From CAZIKB01 sp964539665 (GTDB lineage Bacteria > Zhuqueibacterota > Zhuqueibacteria > Oceanimicrobiales > Oceanimicrobiaceae), in assembly GCA_964539665.1 (NCBI GenBank), contig CAZIKB010000067.1, forward strand, positions 1-34,237: DNA of 34,237 nucleotides. The letters are read 5' to 3'. The notes beneath the pieces were generated by a model, which searched no databases, was not told the DNA's origin, and saw only the letters and a program-made list of their open reading frames with translations. Both the position numbers and the translations under genes were made by a program. Within the stretch, counting starts at the first letter, position 1; the number at the start of each line of letters is the position of its first letter. Below, one piece after another: positions 31,620-34,237 of the stretch.

Positions 31620-32702
31620 ATGATAAAAAGATTAAAAATCATGTTTATTATTTTCTCCACTACGGTACTGATGAGTTGCAGTAGTGAAGAACTACCGGAC
31701 AAAGTTTTAGAAAAGCCAGTTTCAGTTAAAACACTCAGGGTAGACATTCAACCCATTAAACAAAGACTGACCTATTCAGGCACCGTCGAACCCATTGAGA
31801 GAGTGCGGCTCTCCACCAAATTAATGGGCTGGATTGAGGCAATTTATGTTGACGAAGGAGAGGAAGTGCAAAAAGGCGCCACTCTAATCAAGCTGCGAAG
31901 TAAGGACATTGAAGCGAAACAAGCACAAGCCGAAGCAGGCATAGCCGAAGCTGCGGCGCATCACAAAAACGTTGAAATGAATTTGAGTCGAATCGAATCC
32001 CTGTACGAAAAAAAAGCGGCTACTCAAAAGGAGCTTGATGACATTCGAGCGGCATACGCCAGCGCCAAAGCGCGTAAACATTCTGCAGAGGAAATGAAAA
32101 ATGAAGTGGATGAAATGCTTAAATACGCAGAGCTGCGGGCGCCGTTTGATGGAGTGGTTACGCGAAAAATGAGGGATGCAGGAGATTTAGCTAATCCAGG
32201 CCAACCTATTCTGGAAGTAGAAAATAACAGCAAGCTTAAAATTATAGCTAAAGTACCTGAGAATGAAGTTCAAAATATTGAAATCGGTATGCCCGCACAA
32301 ATTCAAGTAGAGGCGTCCAGCATTGGCATCAACGGCGAATACACGAATAGCACTATTGATAAGATAGTCTCTTCGGCGGATCCTATGAGTCGACAATTTG
32401 AGATTCATGTTCTTCTGGATAATCCAGAAGGGAAAATACGGTCCGGAATGTTTGCCCGAATAAGCATCGGGAAAGCTGATAAGGGAACTTTACTGGTGCC
32501 TCGGCTGGCAGTATTTCGTCGCGGACAGTTGGAGGGAGTGTATGTGGTTGGTGCAGAAAACAGGGCGCATCTGCGCTGGATTCGTACCGGCGTAGAACAA
32601 GACCAGCAGATAGAAATTTTATCCGGCTTGAATCCTGGTGAAGACGTGGTTGTGGAAGGGGCTGCATCGTTGTTGGATGGACAAATTGTGGAGGTGAAGT
32701 AA
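31620..32702 (+). CDS. RND efflux periplasmic adaptor (membrane fusion lipoprotein)
   Basis: This 360-aa protein starts at ATG 31620, which has AAAAGGAG 8 nt upstream; a GTG at 31572 in the same frame would run through non-coding sequence. A lipobox (VLMSC, C20) follows a short hydrophobic signal, so the protein is lipid-anchored. The order is a barrel-sandwich half with VRLSTKLMGWIEAIYVDEGEEVQKG, a helical hairpin (about residues 85-150, IEAKQAQAEAGIAEAAAHH ... KKAATQKELDDI), then LRAPFDGVVTRKMRDAGDLANPGQP as the second half. A beta-barrel and a membrane-proximal domain (LVPRLAVFRRGQLEGVYVV) complete an HlyD/AcrA-type adaptor. Its stop TAA overlaps the next ATG by one base (TAATG), which couples it to the RND pump. 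Confidence 0.93.
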   Translation: MIKRLKIMFIIFSTTVLMSCSSEELPDKVLEKPVSVKTLRVDIQPIKQRLTYSGTVEPIERVRLSTKLMGWIEAIYVDEGEEVQKGATLIKLRSKDIEAKQAQAEAGIAEAAAHHKNVEMNLSRIESLYEKKAATQKELDDIRAAYASAKARKHSAEEMKNEVDEMLKYAELRAPFDGVVTRKMRDAGDLANPGQPILEVENNSKLKIIAKVPENEVQNIEIGMPAQIQVEASSIGINGEYTNSTIDKIVSSADPMSRQFEIHVLLDNPEGKIRSGMFARISIGKADKGTLLVPRLAVFRRGQLEGVYVVGAENRAHLRWIRTGVEQDQQIEILSGLNPGEDVVVEGAASLLDGQIVEVK

Positions 32703-34237
32703 TGAAAGTTGGAATTTCTGGTCGGCTGGCGAACGCTTTTATTGATTCAAAACTCACCCCGCTGCTGATGATTGCAGCGCTCTTGATTGGCACTTTTGCC
32801 ACATTTTTAACCCCAAGAGAAGAGGAGCCGCAGATTGTGGTGCCATTGGTGGATATTTTTGTGCCTTTTGCCGGCGGCAGCGCTAAAGAAGTAGAAGCGC
32901 GTGTGGCCAAACCGTTAGAGAAAATAATCAACGAAATTCATGGGGTGGAATTCATCTACTCTACATCTCTTCCTGATTTCACAGTGATAACTGTCCGATA
33001 TTTTGTGGGCGAGGATATGGAAGAAAGCCTGGTGAAGCTCTGGACGGTGCTAATGAAAAACATGGACAAAATGCCATCGGGAATACAATTTCCCTTGATT
33101 AAAACCAAATCGATCGATGACGTGCCGGTGTTGACCTTAAATATATGGAGTGAAAATTACGACGAATTTCAACTGCGCCGAGTGAGCGCTGAACTTGGCG
33201 AGGAAATCAAAAAGATTACAGATGTCTCAGAAGTTGAATTGACCGGCGGCTTAAAACGAAAAGTTAGGATTATATTAGACCCGGCGCGTCTTCGGGCGTT
33301 TAATATTGATCCTTTACAAATTGCTCAACAGGTTCAGGCCGCCAACCAAAATTTAACAGTGGGTAATTTCCAACGATTAAATCAGGATTTCATCGTTGAA
33401 ACTGGTGAATTTCTAACGACTGCTAAGGATGTCGAAAACCTCGTAATAGGCGTTTTTGGCAATAATCCGGTCTATCTGAAAAATGTAGCAGATGTGCAGG
33501 ACGGGCCGGAAGAAATAGAGAATTACGTCTTCTTTGGCTATGGCCCTGCAGGTGTACCTGAGGAAATGGCTTCTGCCAATGGCCATTTAATACAAGATTA
33601 TCCCACGGTAACTATTGCTGTAGCCAAACGCAAGGGCGCGGATGCCAAGCGTGTCTCTGATAACGTTTTGACCAAAGTTGAAGCTTTAAAGGGACGGCTC
33701 ATTCCCGCGGATATTCAGGTGTCGGAAACGCGTAATTACGGTAAAACCGCTTCAGATAAAGTCAACACTTTGCTGGAGCACCTGATTGGCGCAATCCTGG
33801 CGGTCACTATTGTCGTGAGTCTGTTTTTAGGCTGGCGCGGCGGTCTGGTGGTGTTTGCTTCGGTACCCATCACTTTTGCTTTAACGCTGTTTGTTTATTA
33901 CTTGTTTGGATACACCTTGAATCGGGTCACCCTTTTTGCGCTCATTTTTGTTACGGGTATTGTAGTCGATGACTCGATAATCATTGCGGAAAACATCCAT
34001 CGGCATTTTTCCATGCGCCGGCTGCCGCCCCTGCAGGCTGCCATTGGCGCCATTAACGAAGTGGGCAACCCGACAATTTTAGCAACCTTTACCGTGATTG
34101 CTGCTGTTTTACCTATGGCATTTGTTTCCGGTCTCATGGGTCCCTACATGAGTCCCATGCCCATTGGCGCTTCGCTGGCGATGCTGTTCTCTCTGCTGGT
34201 AGCCCTCATCGTGACTCCCTGGCTTTCTTATCGGCTT
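32702..34237 (+). CDS. RND efflux pump permease, 3' end beyond window
   Basis: 512 codons are present without a stop up to the window edge; full RND pumps are about 1000-1050 aa, so half is missing. The N-terminus (FIDSKLTPLLMIAALLIGTFATF) is TM1. The next part is the first porter loop, with PREEEPQIVVPLVDIFVPFAGG and VEFIYSTSLPDFTVITVRYFVG. TM2 and TM3 follow, then TM4, which carries the conserved proton-relay aspartates in GIVVDDSIIIAENIHRH, and TM5-6 (FTVIAAVLPMAFVSGLMGPYM). This is the HAE/AcrB-type proton-driven exporter of the tripartite system with the TolC and adaptor genes. The substrate (drug, lipid or metal) cannot be told from the visible half. The start overlaps the adaptor stop. 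Confidence 0.95.
   Translation, partial: MKVGISGRLANAFIDSKLTPLLMIAALLIGTFATFLTPREEEPQIVVPLVDIFVPFAGGSAKEVEARVAKPLEKIINEIHGVEFIYSTSLPDFTVITVRYFVGEDMEESLVKLWTVLMKNMDKMPSGIQFPLIKTKSIDDVPVLTLNIWSENYDEFQLRRVSAELGEEIKKITDVSEVELTGGLKRKVRIILDPARLRAFNIDPLQIAQQVQAANQNLTVGNFQRLNQDFIVETGEFLTTAKDVENLVIGVFGNNPVYLKNVADVQDGPEEIENYVFFGYGPAGVPEEMASANGHLIQDYPTVTIAVAKRKGADAKRVSDNVLTKVEALKGRLIPADIQVSETRNYGKTASDKVNTLLEHLIGAILAVTIVVSLFLGWRGGLVVFASVPITFALTLFVYYLFGYTLNRVTLFALIFVTGIVVDDSIIIAENIHRHFSMRRLPPLQAAIGAINEVGNPTILATFTVIAAVLPMAFVSGLMGPYMSPMPIGASLAMLFSLLVALIVTPWLSYRL

Noticed and set aside
1..34237. tRNA, rRNA, CRISPR array, insertion sequence or prophage genes
   Set aside because: Looked for by eye (T-loop GTTCGAA motifs, regular repeats, transposase or integrase motifs) and none was found. 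Very diverged elements could be missed.

Overview
The window is about 40% GC by eye and looks like a chromosomal piece of an uncultivated-type Gram-negative bacterium of the FCB superphylum (Calditrichota/KSB1/Ignavibacteria-like). This placement is inferred. The evidence is a type IX secretion (T9SS type A) C-terminal sorting domain with the NYPNPFNP signature, long orphan FtsX/MacB-type permeases in tandem, many TPR proteins, lipoproteins and outer-membrane proteins, and AT-rich spacers. I see no tRNA, rRNA, transposase, integrase or CRISPR array.

Layout. (1) 37-1401 is a secreted FG-GAP/VCBS-like repeat protein with a T9SS tail. (2) 1536-4478 is one long TPR/HExxH peptidase gene split by a single in-frame TGA at 2964-2966, 11 codons before the catalytic motif. 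(3) 5177-13075 is the most unusual part: six same-strand genes encoding an ECF-like sigma factor with two extra C-terminal HxxxCxxC motifs, a membrane HxxxCxxC/TPR protein (anti-sigma-like), two single-TM proteins of unknown function, a lipoprotein, and a 1118-aa exported TPR-CHAT (caspase-like) protein with intact His/Cys residues and a C-terminal TM anchor. I infer an envelope stress-signalling or proteolytic effector system. I know of no named system with this composition, but I could not search. (4) 13328-18179 (minus) holds two tandem paralogous FtsX-family permeases without an ATPase.

(5) 18442-21591 carries a PilZ protein, a small zinc-ribbon protein, an exported PQQ-type beta-propeller and an exported acetamidase/formamidase-family protein, followed by a convergent unknown gene. 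(6) 22706-26026 is a three-gene unit: an outer-membrane porin-like barrel, a small PstS-like binding protein and a membrane histidine kinase, with no response regulator in view. (7) 26159-27355 is a phosphofructokinase whose active-site residues point to pyrophosphate as donor. (8) 27619-28860 (minus) is an M48/Ste24 membrane protease. (9) 29073-29897 (minus) is a classical ECF sigma/anti-sigma pair ending in a good intrinsic terminator. (10) 30143 to the window end is a TolC / RND adaptor / RND pump operon, with the pump truncated by the window edge.

Non-coding structure includes a nested palindromic repeat at 31508-31562 that shares its CCTTTAGG apex with a 10-bp hairpin inside the sigma-CHAT operon (7448-7472), a folded element at 13151-13214 between convergent genes, a long two-part hairpin at 27417-27468, and a 19-nt exact repeat that forms the end of the small anti-sigma gene. 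All motif positions were counted by hand. Family calls rest on motifs recognised by eye, not on database searches.
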